Both the position numbers and the translations under genes were made by a program. Of a stretch of 64,000 nucleotides of DNA, positions 49,892-59,259 are shown one piece after another (within the stretch, counting starts at the first letter, position 1; each line of letters begins with the position of its first letter). The stretch lies in NCBI GenBank assembly GCA_024867545.1, contig JANFNE010000021.1, forward strand, positions 462,946-526,945. The letters are read 5' to 3'. The notes under the pieces are model-generated. The model saw only the letters and a program-made list of their open reading frames with translations. It was not told the DNA's origin and did not search any database. This DNA comes from Phytopythium helicoides (lineage: Eukaryota > Oomycota > Peronosporomycetes > Pythiales > Pythiaceae).

Positions 49892-51562
49892 ATGCCGAGC
49901 ACGTGGAGCGAGGCCGAGATGCGCGCGCTCGTGGAGGCGTGGAGCGCCGAGATGGCGCAGGAGCAGGCGCGCTCTCGGCCCCGGGGCGCCGTGCAGCTGA
50001 GCGCAGACATCCACCGCTCGTTCCTGGAGCGCACGGGGGAGACGCCCGAGGTTCGGCCGATCACGGCGGTCACGACCAAGTGCAGCACGCTGCGAGTTCT
50101 GTACCAGAACATCTGTGCCTTCAATGAGAAGCAGGAGAAGAATGGCGGGCGAACATGGTTCAACCTGCCAAGGTCTCGGCAGCGCCGAGTGCGCCAAGGC
50201 TGGACCATATCCAAGAAGAGCATGTGCACCATGAGCGAGGATTTGTTCAATCTCATGACAAGGAAGTTCGCAAATGTCCCGATGCACCTCGTGTCGACAA
50301 GAGCTCACAAGAAAAGCATTGGCACGTCAATGGAGAAGAAGGATGAGGATTCTGGTGACGAGCGTATGCTCTCGAGAGCTCAGTGGAGCTACTTGGAATG
50401 CATGAAGGTAGCTGAAGCCAGCGCTGAGCTTGACGCCTACCATGTCAAGACGAGGCAGCCCCATCAAGTGAGGTTGTATCGGGCTTATCTCCGCCTTGGA
50501 GGCCTCGCAAGCCGATCCATGGCCGCCGTTTCGAAACAAGCTTTGGTCTTGAAGGACGTGCACCGATTCATAGCGACCTACAACAAGCAGGCACTGCTGA
50601 CAGGGGAGAAGGAGTGGCATCAGTTGTCGAAATTTGTACGATCGCATCTGGGAAAAGACTATGCCGGCCCAAAGTCCACCTTGGCACTCGTGGATTTCAA
50701 AATGTTTCAGGTGTTGGGCGGCAACTCTACGCTTTCAGCCAGGAAACCAACGAGCCATTACACAAGCGTCAGCCGCACCACAAGTACGCAAAAAAGTCTT
50801 TCAGGAGAGATCCGTCGAGTGACGGAAAGCGTCAAATATGAGCTATCCCGTGGCGAAGGATTGGTGTCTGTGGATGAGGAGCGAAGTATTCGCTCAGCTC
50901 GAATCGTTAGTCAAGGGAAACGACCGCCTATCATTGATGTCGACGAAGAGGAGGAGGACGAGGAAAACGATGACGACGAAGAGGATGCGCACGATGATGA
51001 GGACGATGAAAAAGGTGATGAAGATGATGAATACGAGGACGAGGATGACGAGGATGATGAGGGCGACGAGGACGATGAAGAAGATGGAAGAGAGACGGAG
51101 GAAGACAGCGAAGATGAGGAAGAAGAGTCTCCGCCTCAGCAAATGATTCAACGAACGCGAAAACGCTTACGAACACGGCACACTGAAGAAGAATCATCAT
51201 TGCAACTCCAGAGACGGAAACGAGACAGGCATGCGGATGCTGTTGCGGTCTCAGGGAACAATGATTACCAGTCGGTGTTGGAGGACACTGTTGCCACTAT
51301 GAGCAGTCAGCTCGCAGAACTGGACAGGCAGATGACTGAGAATCGCATCAACGAGAACAAGCGCGCGTTGGTGAGTGTCCTTCGGGCGTGTCGTCGCTCG
51401 AGGCCTGGTCCTAAGGCCAGCGCACTGGCTGGCGAGATGCTGAAGCGTGCCGGCGCAAATATGCTTCAGATTGCCAAGTTAGTCAACCAACAACGAGAGC
51501 AGGACGGCGCCGTAATGGAGCGCCTTCTGAGCGCTCTTCATGAGGAAGAGAGAAGCAGGTGA
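49892..51562 (+). CDS. Myb/SANT-like nuclear protein with long acidic region
   Basis: The frame gives 556 residues from the ATG at 49892. It is open further up, with in-frame ATGs at 49796 and 49868. I prefer 49892 because it opens STWSEAEMRALVEAWSAEMA, a Trp-containing helical start typical of oomycete Myb/SANT-like domains. A second conserved-looking segment is TLRVLYQNICAFNEKQ. Residues about 350-415 are nearly pure Asp/Glu, followed by a basic stretch (RTRKRLRTRH) and a C-terminal coiled coil (TMSSQLAELDRQMTENRINE). This combination suggests a chromatin-associated regulator. DNA binding is inferred. Confidence 0.72.
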   Translation: MPSTWSEAEMRALVEAWSAEMAQEQARSRPRGAVQLSADIHRSFLERTGETPEVRPITAVTTKCSTLRVLYQNICAFNEKQEKNGGRTWFNLPRSRQRRVRQGWTISKKSMCTMSEDLFNLMTRKFANVPMHLVSTRAHKKSIGTSMEKKDEDSGDERMLSRAQWSYLECMKVAEASAELDAYHVKTRQPHQVRLYRAYLRLGGLASRSMAAVSKQALVLKDVHRFIATYNKQALLTGEKEWHQLSKFVRSHLGKDYAGPKSTLALVDFKMFQVLGGNSTLSARKPTSHYTSVSRTTSTQKSLSGEIRRVTESVKYELSRGEGLVSVDEERSIRSARIVSQGKRPPIIDVDEEEEDEENDDDEEDAHDDEDDEKGDEDDEYEDEDDEDDEGDEDDEEDGRETEEDSEDEEEESPPQQMIQRTRKRLRTRHTEEESSLQLQRRKRDRHADAVAVSGNNDYQSVLEDTVATMSSQLAELDRQMTENRINENKRALVSVLRACRRSRPGPKASALAGEMLKRAGANMLQIAKLVNQQREQDGAVMERLLSALHEEERSR

Positions 51563-51652
51563 TTTGAGTGGGATTGAGTTGCATGGATTGCTCAAGCTAG
51601 TTACACGTATACGCCCGAATGCAAGCAGAATGCAAGCAGATTATTGACGTGG

Positions 51653-53007
51653 TTATATGGTGCCCTTGTTCGCCGATGGACAAATATCTTTGATCTTACA
51701 TTTGTCGCACTTGGGGTTGCGAGGCTGGCAAATTGTCTGGCCGAAGCCAACGAGAAGCGGGTTGATAGGTCCCCAGTGCTCACGAGGCAGCCAGTCTTCC
51801 AGCTCCTGCGTACACATAGCGCAATCTATTAGAGACAGGATATTACAATAGTGGAAAATTTGCACGCGACGTACAGCTCGCGTTTTCTCGGGGTCCTGGG
51901 ATTTCGGGTTGACCTTGTTCCAAGTCTTCACCCACTTGAGCCGGTTGGAGATGCGGTGCACGTGCGTGTCCACACAGATCCCAACAGTACTGGCAAAATG
52001 AAGCGAGGTGAGTAGTGTATTTTTTTTGGTTGGGGCTGCACAAGGGTCAGCAGAGAAATAACGTACTTGTTCCAAGCGCAGTCCATGACAAGGAACGCCA
52101 TCTTGGGGCCAACACCGGGCAACGCAATGAGCTCCTCGTATGTGTCGGGGATATCAATCACGTCGGAATCTCCTGCCCTCTCCTTCAGAATCGCGGCCAC
52201 CTGTTTGATGTACTTGGCTTTGTTGTTGAAGAATCCGACCGGGCGGATCAACTGTGCGAGTTCTGTTTCGTCAATGTCCAGCATGTCCTGCACCGTCAAC
52301 CCTGCAACTCCACTTCGTCAGGATTGCATGGTAGTCGTACAAATAACCACAGCACGTGCACAGACCATGCTCTATAAGACGCTCCATAGCTGCAGCATTT
52401 ACGGGGTCCTTGGTTTGACTGCTCATCATGGCTGCGATCAGCACATGGTAGCGAGCCACATGCGCGGGGTACTTTGAGGGCTCGAAAAAGACCTGTTCAA
52501 CCGAAATCAATCGAGCAACAGACTGTCGGGATAGTACGAGGATGAATGGTCTCATGTAGTGCCACGCACATCGCAGCCGTGAGTATCCACTTCGGCGTCT
52601 TTCTTGGCGCGCATCTCCTGGATGCCCTTGAGCTGCTCGCGCCATTTGGGCGGCTCGGCACGCGGCACTCGGGTCTTGGCCTTCTTCTTTCGAGGCGACG
52701 GCGTCTTGGCCTCGCGCTTGACAACAGCCAAGTGGTCCGGCGTCTTGGGCGACGGCTCACGCTTGACGCGCAGTCCAGTCGCGCGCGCAGTCGCCGCCAC
52801 GGCCTCGACCTTGATCTCCTCCACCTTGACCACTTCCGCCTTGACCTCCGCCTTGATCTCGCCATTGCGCGCGCTGCGCCGGGCGCTGAGAGGCCGCGAA
52901 GGCGCCGCTGGGACCGCCAGCGCCTCGGCCTCCCACTTCGCGTGGCTGCGCAGCTGCATCGTCGCTCGTGTCGCCGTCCGGAGCCTGCGAGCGCCGCCGA
53001 TGAGCAT
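51653..53007 (-). CDS. NTH1: Endonuclease III-type DNA glycosylase/AP lyase
   Basis: Exons 53007-52570, 52492-52366, 52301-52067, 51989-51875 and 51805-51653 join to 355 residues. The catalytic domain is complete: the Lys nucleophile in MMSSQTKDPVNA, the helix-hairpin-helix LPGVGPKMAFLVM, the catalytic Asp in GICVDTHVHRISNRL, and a 4Fe-4S cluster C-X6-C-X2-C-X5-C (CQPRNPKCDKCKIKDIC). It removes oxidised pyrimidines in base excision repair. The N-terminal 140 residues are basic, with an Arg-rich start (MLIGGARRLRTATRATMQLR) that could target mitochondria and Lys/Val repeats like a nuclear signal. It shares a 119-base promoter with TFB5. Confidence 0.94.
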
Positions 53008-53126
53008 CCGCCGCTGGACCACCGCAACGATTCTTCATAGCACTTCATCGCCCGGATCGCGGTAGGTTCGAGGTGACTTTTGCGAACCTAACGGGCAATC
53101 CTGGCAGCAAAAAGCAAAGCGCCACC
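53008..53126. promoter_or_regulatory. Bidirectional promoter of NTH1 and TFB5
   Basis: Just 119 bases separate two divergent starts. CGAACCTAACG at 53083-53093 is a variant of the word in other divergent promoters. The TFB5 ATG sits in GCCACCATGC, an optimal start context. A further variant, CGAACTTAAACG, is inside TFB5 intron 1 (53293-53304). Confidence 0.6.
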
Positions 53127-53608
53127 ATGCCGACCGCGAACAAGGGCGTGCTCGTGAAATGGTGCGTGTCTGGAGGCGTCTGTAGGGGTCTGAGGGCGTA
53201 ATGGAGGTTGTAATGAGCTTCCCATTAGTACTTCTCACCTCTGGCTCGCTTCTTGGGGACTCCGGGCAGCTGTAGCGATCGCTAGGCGCCTCCGAACTTA
53301 AACGTTGGGGACGTAAGGACTAACATTGAGGCGAAATGTGTGGCTTGGATCCTCTAGCGACCCAGCGACGAAGCAGTACCTGCTGCATCTGAACGAGACG
53401 GCCGTGCAGGTGCGGAGATTGGGTATGGGTGCTTGTGTGTGACCCTGGTCTTACGTTTGAGGGTATCGCGCGACAGCACCGCTTTGTAATCGAGGACCTG
53501 GACGAGCGCCACCTATTTATTGTCCCGGACCCCAAGGTGATCGACTTCATCGAGAAGAAGATGGATGAGTGGAATGAGAAGAACACGTACCAGCCACCGA
53601 CGCAGTAA
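53127..53608 (+). CDS. TFB5: TFIIH subunit TFB5/TTDA (GTF2H5)
   Basis: Exons 53127-53161, 53358-53409 and 53462-53608 encode 77 residues, close to the 71 of the human protein. Features match: KGVLVKCDPATKQYLLHLNE (the first exon join makes the Cys of CDPA), RFVIEDLDERHLFIVPD and a C-terminal helix (KVIDFIEKKMDEWNEK). TFB5 stabilises p52/p8 in the TFIIH core, needed for nucleotide excision repair and transcription. Intron 1 is long for this window (196 nt, CTAAC branch); intron 2 is 52 nt and ends GAG. Confidence 0.92.
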
Positions 53609-53760
53609 ATAGATGGCGCATCCGTCGCTGATCGGTATTCAGTCGCGCCAATAGTCGCCATAACAGGACAATTCCACACAGTCATCACACCAGGTAGTTA
53701 CGCAACAGCGCCAAAGGTGGCGCACATGCACATTGCATTCATCGATTTGCTACCAAATCT

Positions 53761-55109
53761 CTACTTCGCGCTGTGAACTACGCCCTTCTTGACCACAGCC
53801 TCGATGGGAGGATCCGCCATCTCGTAGATGACCTGCTCCCACTGGCCAGCGCGCAGGAGGACGAGATCACCAACCTTGCCAACCTCAAGACTGCCGTGGG
53901 TGTCCGCGCGATCAATGGACGCTGCCGCGTTGATGGTCGCACCAACAAGGGCCTCCTTCATGGTCATCCCGAACAGCACACATGCCATGTTCATCGTCAT
54001 GGGCATCGACAGGCAGTGCGCGTTCGGGTTGAAGTCACTGCCCAGAGCAACAGGAACACCTGCGGCAATCATGTCGCGCGCCGGAGGGTTCGGCAGCTTG
54101 AGGATGTACTTGGTCGTTGGCAACAGCACTGCGAAGATAGGAAGCGGCGAGTGGGAAGCCATCGCCTTTAGGTCATCGCCCGTCAGCATCTCGCAGTGTG
54201 AAATGGCACGCGCGTGCAAATCAGCAGCGAGGTCGCCCGACTGCATTGGGTGTAGCTCATCGCCATGGAAGTTGATCTTGAGACCGGCGCTAGCACCAGC
54301 CTCGAGGATGCGGCGACTGTCGTCACGCTCAAACACTCCCTTCTCGCAGAACACGTCACTACAATCACAACGTCGTCAGTAGCCGCTCCAAAACACCATC
54401 GTTATATCCACATGACGCACATGAATTCTGGCGAGATGGTGCCCTCCTGCTTGGCCTTGACGAGTGCCGGGATCTGCTTGTTGACAATGTCCTCCGTTGC
54501 GTCGGCGGCGGTCATTCCATCGGGCACCGAATGGCCGCCCAGGTAGTTGGACACGATCTCCACGGGGTGCTTGGCGTTGTGCAGCACGCGCAGCATCTTG
54601 ATCTCGGTCTCGGTCTCGAGTCCATAGCCGCTCTTGGCCTCGATGAGCGTCGTGCCGGCGCGCAGCATGCGGTCCAGGCGCTTCTCCAGCAGCTCGGCGA
54701 GCTCCTGCTCGCTGCTGGCGCGCGTGTGGCGCACCGTGTTGTTGATGCCGCCGCCCATGGCGTGCACCTCCATGTAGGTCGCGCCGGCGAGCTTCATGGC
54801 GAACTCGTTGACGCGGTTGCCGCTCCACACGGGGTGCGTGTGCGCGTCGACGAAGCCCGGGAGCACGACGAGCCCGGTGGCGTCCACGCGTCGCTCGAAG
54901 CTCACGGGCTGCGGCTGCTGCGCGAGCCAGCGCTCGACCTCGGCCGCAGGGCCGACACACGCGATGTTCCCGTCGGCGCCGACCACCAGCGACGCGTCCC
55001 GGAGCACCGCGAGCTCGTTCTGCGCCGCGCCGGCCTTGAGGCGCTCGCCGTTGGCGCAGACCTGCACCACCTCGGCCGCGTTGGCCACGTACAGGCGGAA
55101 GGAGCTCAT
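53761..55109 (-). CDS. hutI: Imidazolonepropionase
   Basis: Exons 55109-54421 and 54358-53761 join across a 62-nt intron to 428 residues. The enzyme hydrolyses imidazolone-5-propionate to N-formimino-L-glutamate, the third step of histidine breakdown. Metal and active-site motifs of the amidohydrolase fold are present: VDAHTHPVWSGNRVNEF, NYLGGHSVP, LKINFHGDELHP, AISHCE and VALGSDFNPNA. The C-terminus has THGSLEVGKVGDLVLL. The gene lies 4.2 kb from the gene encoding the next enzyme, HutF. It is head-to-head with the P4H/Gnt1 gene at 148 bases. Confidence 0.95.
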
Positions 55110-55257
55110 GGTCGGGCGGCGAGTCGCGAAATGGCGCGCCGCCCGGCAGCGCGAGCCGAGCCGCCTGGCGCCGCCTTGCTCATCAAATCACCGCGGCCTG
55201 ATGGATTAGAAAGGCGTTGCAGTTACGCGAGCGTAACCCTGCGGATACCCGGCGGAG
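55110..55257. promoter_or_regulatory. Bidirectional promoter of HutI and P4H/Gnt1 genes
   Basis: The 148 bases between the divergent ATGs must contain both promoters. A GCGAGCGTAACC stretch near 55227-55240 is only loosely similar to the divergent-promoter word of other pairs. No clear initiator is seen. Confidence 0.45.
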
Positions 55258-57489
55258 ATGGAGCGCGCGTCGCTGCTGAGCGCGCTGTCGCCGCAGCTGC
55301 AGGCGCTCGTGGAGGCCTCGCTGGGCCAGCGCCTGCCTGTCGGTGGGTCGGCTGCGGCTTCTGCTGCTCCTGACGCGGCTGGCGAGGCCAAGAGCGAAGA
55401 TGGCGAAGCGAAAGAGCAGCGCCGAGTCGCGGAGAGCCCCAGCGCAGCCGCAGGCTCGAGCGTCGTGCGGCTCAACCCCTCGGAGCTGTTTGGTGCGAAG
55501 CCGCCGGTGTCGTGAGGGAGCGAGTCCCGAGCTGACGCTGCCGGTGTGATCGATCAACTACAGCGCTGAAGCATCCAGAGTCACCCGGGTTCGCGGTCAA
55601 GGAAGGGTTTCTTGGCCGGCAGAACGCGCTTGCATTGCGTCAAGCGCTTGTCGAGTATGCCAAGAGCGCGGATTTCCATAAGGCCAAGATCGGAGCGGGC
55701 GAGACGGAGAGAGAGGAGAGAGAGCTCCGAGGTGACCGCATCCACTGGATCACGCGGCCTCGGGACTTGAATGATGACTCGTCAAGCCTCGCTCCTGCCA
55801 TTCGCTTGTTCATGAGGCGCGTGGAGTCGCTCGTGTTTGGCGTGAAGCGAGCGTCTCCTGAACTCGATCTGCGAAACATCACGTCGACTCAGCTCGCCAT
55901 CTTCGTACGTCTACACTGTTTTTGAACGTTGGAGATGCCCTTGTAGCTAATATGGTAAACCAATACTTGACAGCCAGGAGATGGAAGCCGCTTCGTCAGG
56001 CACACGGACACTTACGCAACAACGCATCCGGAAGGAGTCAAGTCTGGCGGTGACATGGTGCGCCTGATTACTTGCGTCTACTACCTCAACGAGAACTGGC
56101 AGCCCGATCACGGGGGACAACTTCGCGTGTTTGTACCTGAAAGCCAATTTGTACCTGCAAGCCAATATGACGTTCCACCGCGATTGGATACACTAATCGT
56201 CTTTCGAAGCCATGACGTAGAGCACGAGGTGCTACCAACGACAACAAAGCGCATGGCTGTCACGATTTGGTACTACGGCAAGAGAGCGAATCCTAGCAGT
56301 AATCCTGTGACAGCTCTTTCTTCAAGCAACAGGAGAGACTCGGCGCAAGTCACAACGGAACCTGCTGCACTAGAAGTACCGAGTAGTGCTTCTGATTCTA
56401 CAAAGTTGGACACCATCTTTGTGGCGATTCCAAGCTACCGCGACCCAGAATGCCGTCATACGGTGGATGACTTACTCAAGAGAGCAACCTTTCCTGCGCG
56501 CGTATCTGTCGGTATTTGTCTCCAAGAAACCAATGACGACGACACTCGAGAGTACCTTGAGTCACGATATGCTAGCGAAAAGGTTCGAATCGACTTTATC
56601 GAGTACAGCGAGGCTGCCGGACCGTGCATTGCGCGAGCAAGATCCCAGGCTCTTTGGCGTGGCGAAAAGTACTACTTGCAGATCGATAGTCACATGCGTT
56701 TCCGGCCAGGATGGGACACTTTTCTCATTCACGAACTGGCGAAATGTGAGGGCTCTGACAAGCCGATTCTGACGACATATCCACTCGGATATTCACTTCC
56801 AAACGAGGTAAGGATGGACTTGATCAGTTGCGCTGAATAATGTAAAGCGAGTAATCAATTTGTTTCAGATTTCAAGAGATTGTCGCCCCACAATTTTGTG
56901 CGCTCGGGGCTTCAATGAAGATGGTATTCTTCGCCAATCGAGCAAGGTGCTGCAGAAAACCTTTTTCAGGTACAGTCCGTTGTCATGGTGATGAACAGTG
57001 TGCAGCTTGGCTGACAGTTTTTCAACACGTTGACGAAGTAGCCCCATTCCATCTCTGTTCTGGGCGGCAGGCTTTGCTTTTTCGTCCTCTCAAGTCATTG
57101 AAGAGGTGCCTTACGATGCAAGTCTTCGGTTTCTCTTTTTTGGTGAGGAGTCGTCCATGAGTGCGCGTATGTGGACGTCTGGGTGGGATTTTTTCGCCCC
57201 AACCGAAGCGGTTGTGTATCATTTGTGGACGCGCAGCTACCGCCGTACATTCCACGAGCTTGAAGACCCTCGCACCGTTCAGCAGCGCCAGCAATCTCTA
57301 GTGCGTGTTAAAGCGCTAATGTGTGGAGGTGAAGTCAATCTTCTGCTACCTTTAGGCTCTCAGCGCAGCTTGGATGGGTATCAGCAACACGTCGGCGTCG
57401 ACTTTACAAGCCAGAGGGTGGAGTGGCGAGCAGAGTGGGGAGGGCATGATCCGCAGCTGTTTGATCTGTCTGCCGCGTCTACAAAGTAA
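55258..57489 (+). CDS. Fusion of prolyl 4-hydroxylase and Skp1-type GlcNAc-transferase
   Basis: Exons 55258-55492, 55564-55904, 55974-56807, 56869-56969 and 57042-57489 give 652 residues. Residues about 180-295 form an EGLN/PhyA-type 2OG-Fe(II) hydroxylase: PGDGSRFVRHTDTY (Fe ligands His-202, Asp-204), LITCVYYLNENW, third ligand His-276 (DVEHEVLP) and Arg-285 for 2-oxoglutarate. From about residue 336 a GT60/Gnt1-like transferase follows: IFVAIPSYRDPECRHTV, the metal-binding DSH (430-432) in LQIDSHMRFRPGWD, LFWAAGFAFSS, VPYDASLRFLFFGEE and WTSGWDFFAP. In Dictyostelium and Toxoplasma separate PhyA and Gnt1 enzymes hydroxylate Skp1 and add GlcNAc. Both domains are joined here within exon 3, with no stop or splice site between. 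Confidence 0.9.
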
Positions 57490-57578
57490 GGTGGAGAGCA
57501 ACCAATCGGACATTTGGGGCTAAACAACAACATTTGGAGCACAGTAATGTAGAAGCTGCTGAAGCGACAGACAGCATT

Positions 57579-58220
57579 TTACTGCGGCCTGCCACTTCCA
57601 ACAACTTCCGTGCGTGCCTTGACGACTAGAAGCTTGGTGGTCTTGACATAGCGAATGTCGAGCTGAATGATGCCCGCCCACAAGTAGATCTTGGGGCTGC
57701 GAGTGCTCGCAGAGCAGATCGTCTTCATGCCCTTGCTGTTCACCGGGTGGATGACAAGGTCATCCATGTTGAGCCATGCCTTGATATCCTCCTCCTCGGT
57801 GAGTGTCTGCTTGGCCAGACTCCCACCCAGCAGTTCAGTGGCTTCTTCAACTGTTAGCCCTTCCTGCACTTCCGAGTATGGCTTCTTGGTCATGGAGCTG
57901 TGCGGCGTTTTCTTAATGGCACGCACTAGGGACTTGGCGATGCGTGCCTTGACGATGTCAATGGAGTTCTTACTGGCCTTGGCCTTGGCTGGCTTCTTCG
58001 CAGCAGGAACATCAGCGAGGGCGTCTTCGTCCGCCTTGCGCTTCTTCGACGCTGTCGACTCTGTCGATGCGGTGCCTTCGGCGAGGCGCTGTGCTTTCCG
58101 CTCGTTCATTGTGCGAATGCTCTGTAGAATTGCCTCCTCCCTCTCCTGCTTCGTTGCGAGCCTGTTGAAATTGGGCACCGGCGGACCCGAGGCTGCAGTG
58201 GCCGAGATGGCGGGAGCCAT
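57579..58220 (-). CDS. Unknown basic nuclear-type protein, paralog 1
   Basis: An intron-less frame of 213 residues starts at the ATG at 58220. The N-terminal half is basic and low-complexity (SKKRKADEDALADVPAAKKP), like a nuclear-localisation region. The C-terminal half is a conserved globular block, SLVRAIKKTPHSS, YSEVQEGLTVEEATELL, KQTLTEEEDIKAWLNMDDLV, IHPVNSKGMKTI and YVKTTKLLVVKAR. All these motifs recur in the neighbour at 58541-59131. No known family is recognised. Conservation between the copies shows the protein is real. Confidence 0.78.
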   Translation of the reverse strand: MAPAISATAASGPPVPNFNRLATKQEREEAILQSIRTMNERKAQRLAEGTASTESTASKKRKADEDALADVPAAKKPAKAKASKNSIDIVKARIAKSLVRAIKKTPHSSMTKKPYSEVQEGLTVEEATELLGGSLAKQTLTEEEDIKAWLNMDDLVIHPVNSKGMKTICSASTRSPKIYLWAGIIQLDIRYVKTTKLLVVKARTEVVGSGRPQ

Positions 58221-58540
58221 AGACGTTAAACACCGAGGGTCACGACGCGAATTTGAAAATGGAGGCGCGATTGAAGTGAGCACCGATTTATATAATTGCC
58301 GCGGGTCAGAGCTGGAAGGCGTGATCAGATGAAGTAGTGGTGATGACAGTGCGCTTTCCTTGGCTTCTTACCATTGGATCAATGCCGAGTTGAACGGCAG
58401 CACGATCGAAGACACCTCGGAAGACACCACGGAAGCGTGTACTTTACTGTAGCGACCAACTCCTGGAGAAAACTGCTTTTCTCGCTCGCTCCGACTTTCG
58501 TCGCCGCCTAGTGCAGTCAGACACCAAAATGGCAGCTGCT
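58221..58540. other. Spacer between the tandem paralogs
   Basis: These 320 bases hold the promoter of paralog 1 and the 3' end of paralog 2. TACTGTAGC occurs at 58445-58453. No gene is seen. Confidence 0.5.
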
Positions 58541-59131
58541 TTACACGAGCGCCGTGCGCGCCTTGACCTGCAGCAACTTGGTGGTCTTGGTGTAGCGCAC
58601 TTCGAGCTGGATGATCTCCGCGTGCAGGTGGAGCTTGGGGGGTTCGCGACCCACCCTGCACCAGACCTTCATGCCCTTGGAGTTGACGGGGTGGACGACG
58701 AGATCGTCCATACCCAGCCACTTCTTGATGTCCTCCTCCTCGGTCAGCGTCTGCTTGGTGCACTTGCCTACCAGCAGCTCGGTGGCCTCCTCGACCGTCA
58801 GCCCCTCCTGCACCTCGGTGTACGGCATCTTGGCCTGCGAGCTGTGCGGCGTCCTCTTGATGGCTGCAACGAGCTTCTTGGCCAGCCGCGGCTTGACCAC
58901 CTCGGCCACGCTCTTCTTGGGCTTGGCCGCCTTCTTTGGCGCCGCGGGCTTGGCGGCCGCCGGCTCGCTCTCGGCCTTGCGCTTGCGACTCGCCGCTGGC
59001 TTCTTGGCGCTCGCCGCGGCCGTCGTGGTTGGCTTCGCCTTCTTGGCAGCGGTGGCGGCGGCATCGATGATACGTTTTCGCGGGCAGTGTACACGCGTGA
59101 TCGCTAATTTGATCATGAAAGGGTGCTCCAT
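58541..59131 (-). CDS. Unknown basic nuclear-type protein, paralog 2
   Basis: The frame runs down from an ATG at 59131 (196 residues); an in-frame ATG at 59143 and another at 59116 are alternatives, and the first about 20 residues (EHPFMIKLAITRVHCPRK) do not resemble paralog 1, so the true start may lie lower or an intron may be missed. A Lys/Ala/Pro-rich histone-H1-like segment (KKPAASRKRKAESEPAAAKP) precedes the shared block: LVAAIKRTPHSS, YTEVQEGLTVEEATELL, KQTLTEEEDIKKWLGMDDLV, VHPVNSKGMKVW and YTKTTKLLQVKARTALV. Tandem arrangement points to local duplication. Function unknown. Confidence 0.75.
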   Translation of the reverse strand: MEHPFMIKLAITRVHCPRKRIIDAAATAAKKAKPTTTAAASAKKPAASRKRKAESEPAAAKPAAPKKAAKPKKSVAEVVKPRLAKKLVAAIKRTPHSSQAKMPYTEVQEGLTVEEATELLVGKCTKQTLTEEEDIKKWLGMDDLVVHPVNSKGMKVWCRVGREPPKLHLHAEIIQLEVRYTKTTKLLQVKARTALV

Positions 59132-59259
59132 GGTCAAAAGCATTGATGCGAATCAGCTAGGGAAAGGCAAGCAAGCGCATATTCGTGACTTCTAGGTCAA
59201 CAGATTGAATGCATTAGATCTTTACTTGGAGTAGCTATGGGCGACGTCACGGTCGGTGC

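Noticed and set aside
54531..55373. Plus-strand open frame of 280 residues crossing HutI and its promoter
   Set aside because: Antisense shadow of HutI exon 1 running into the divergent promoter.
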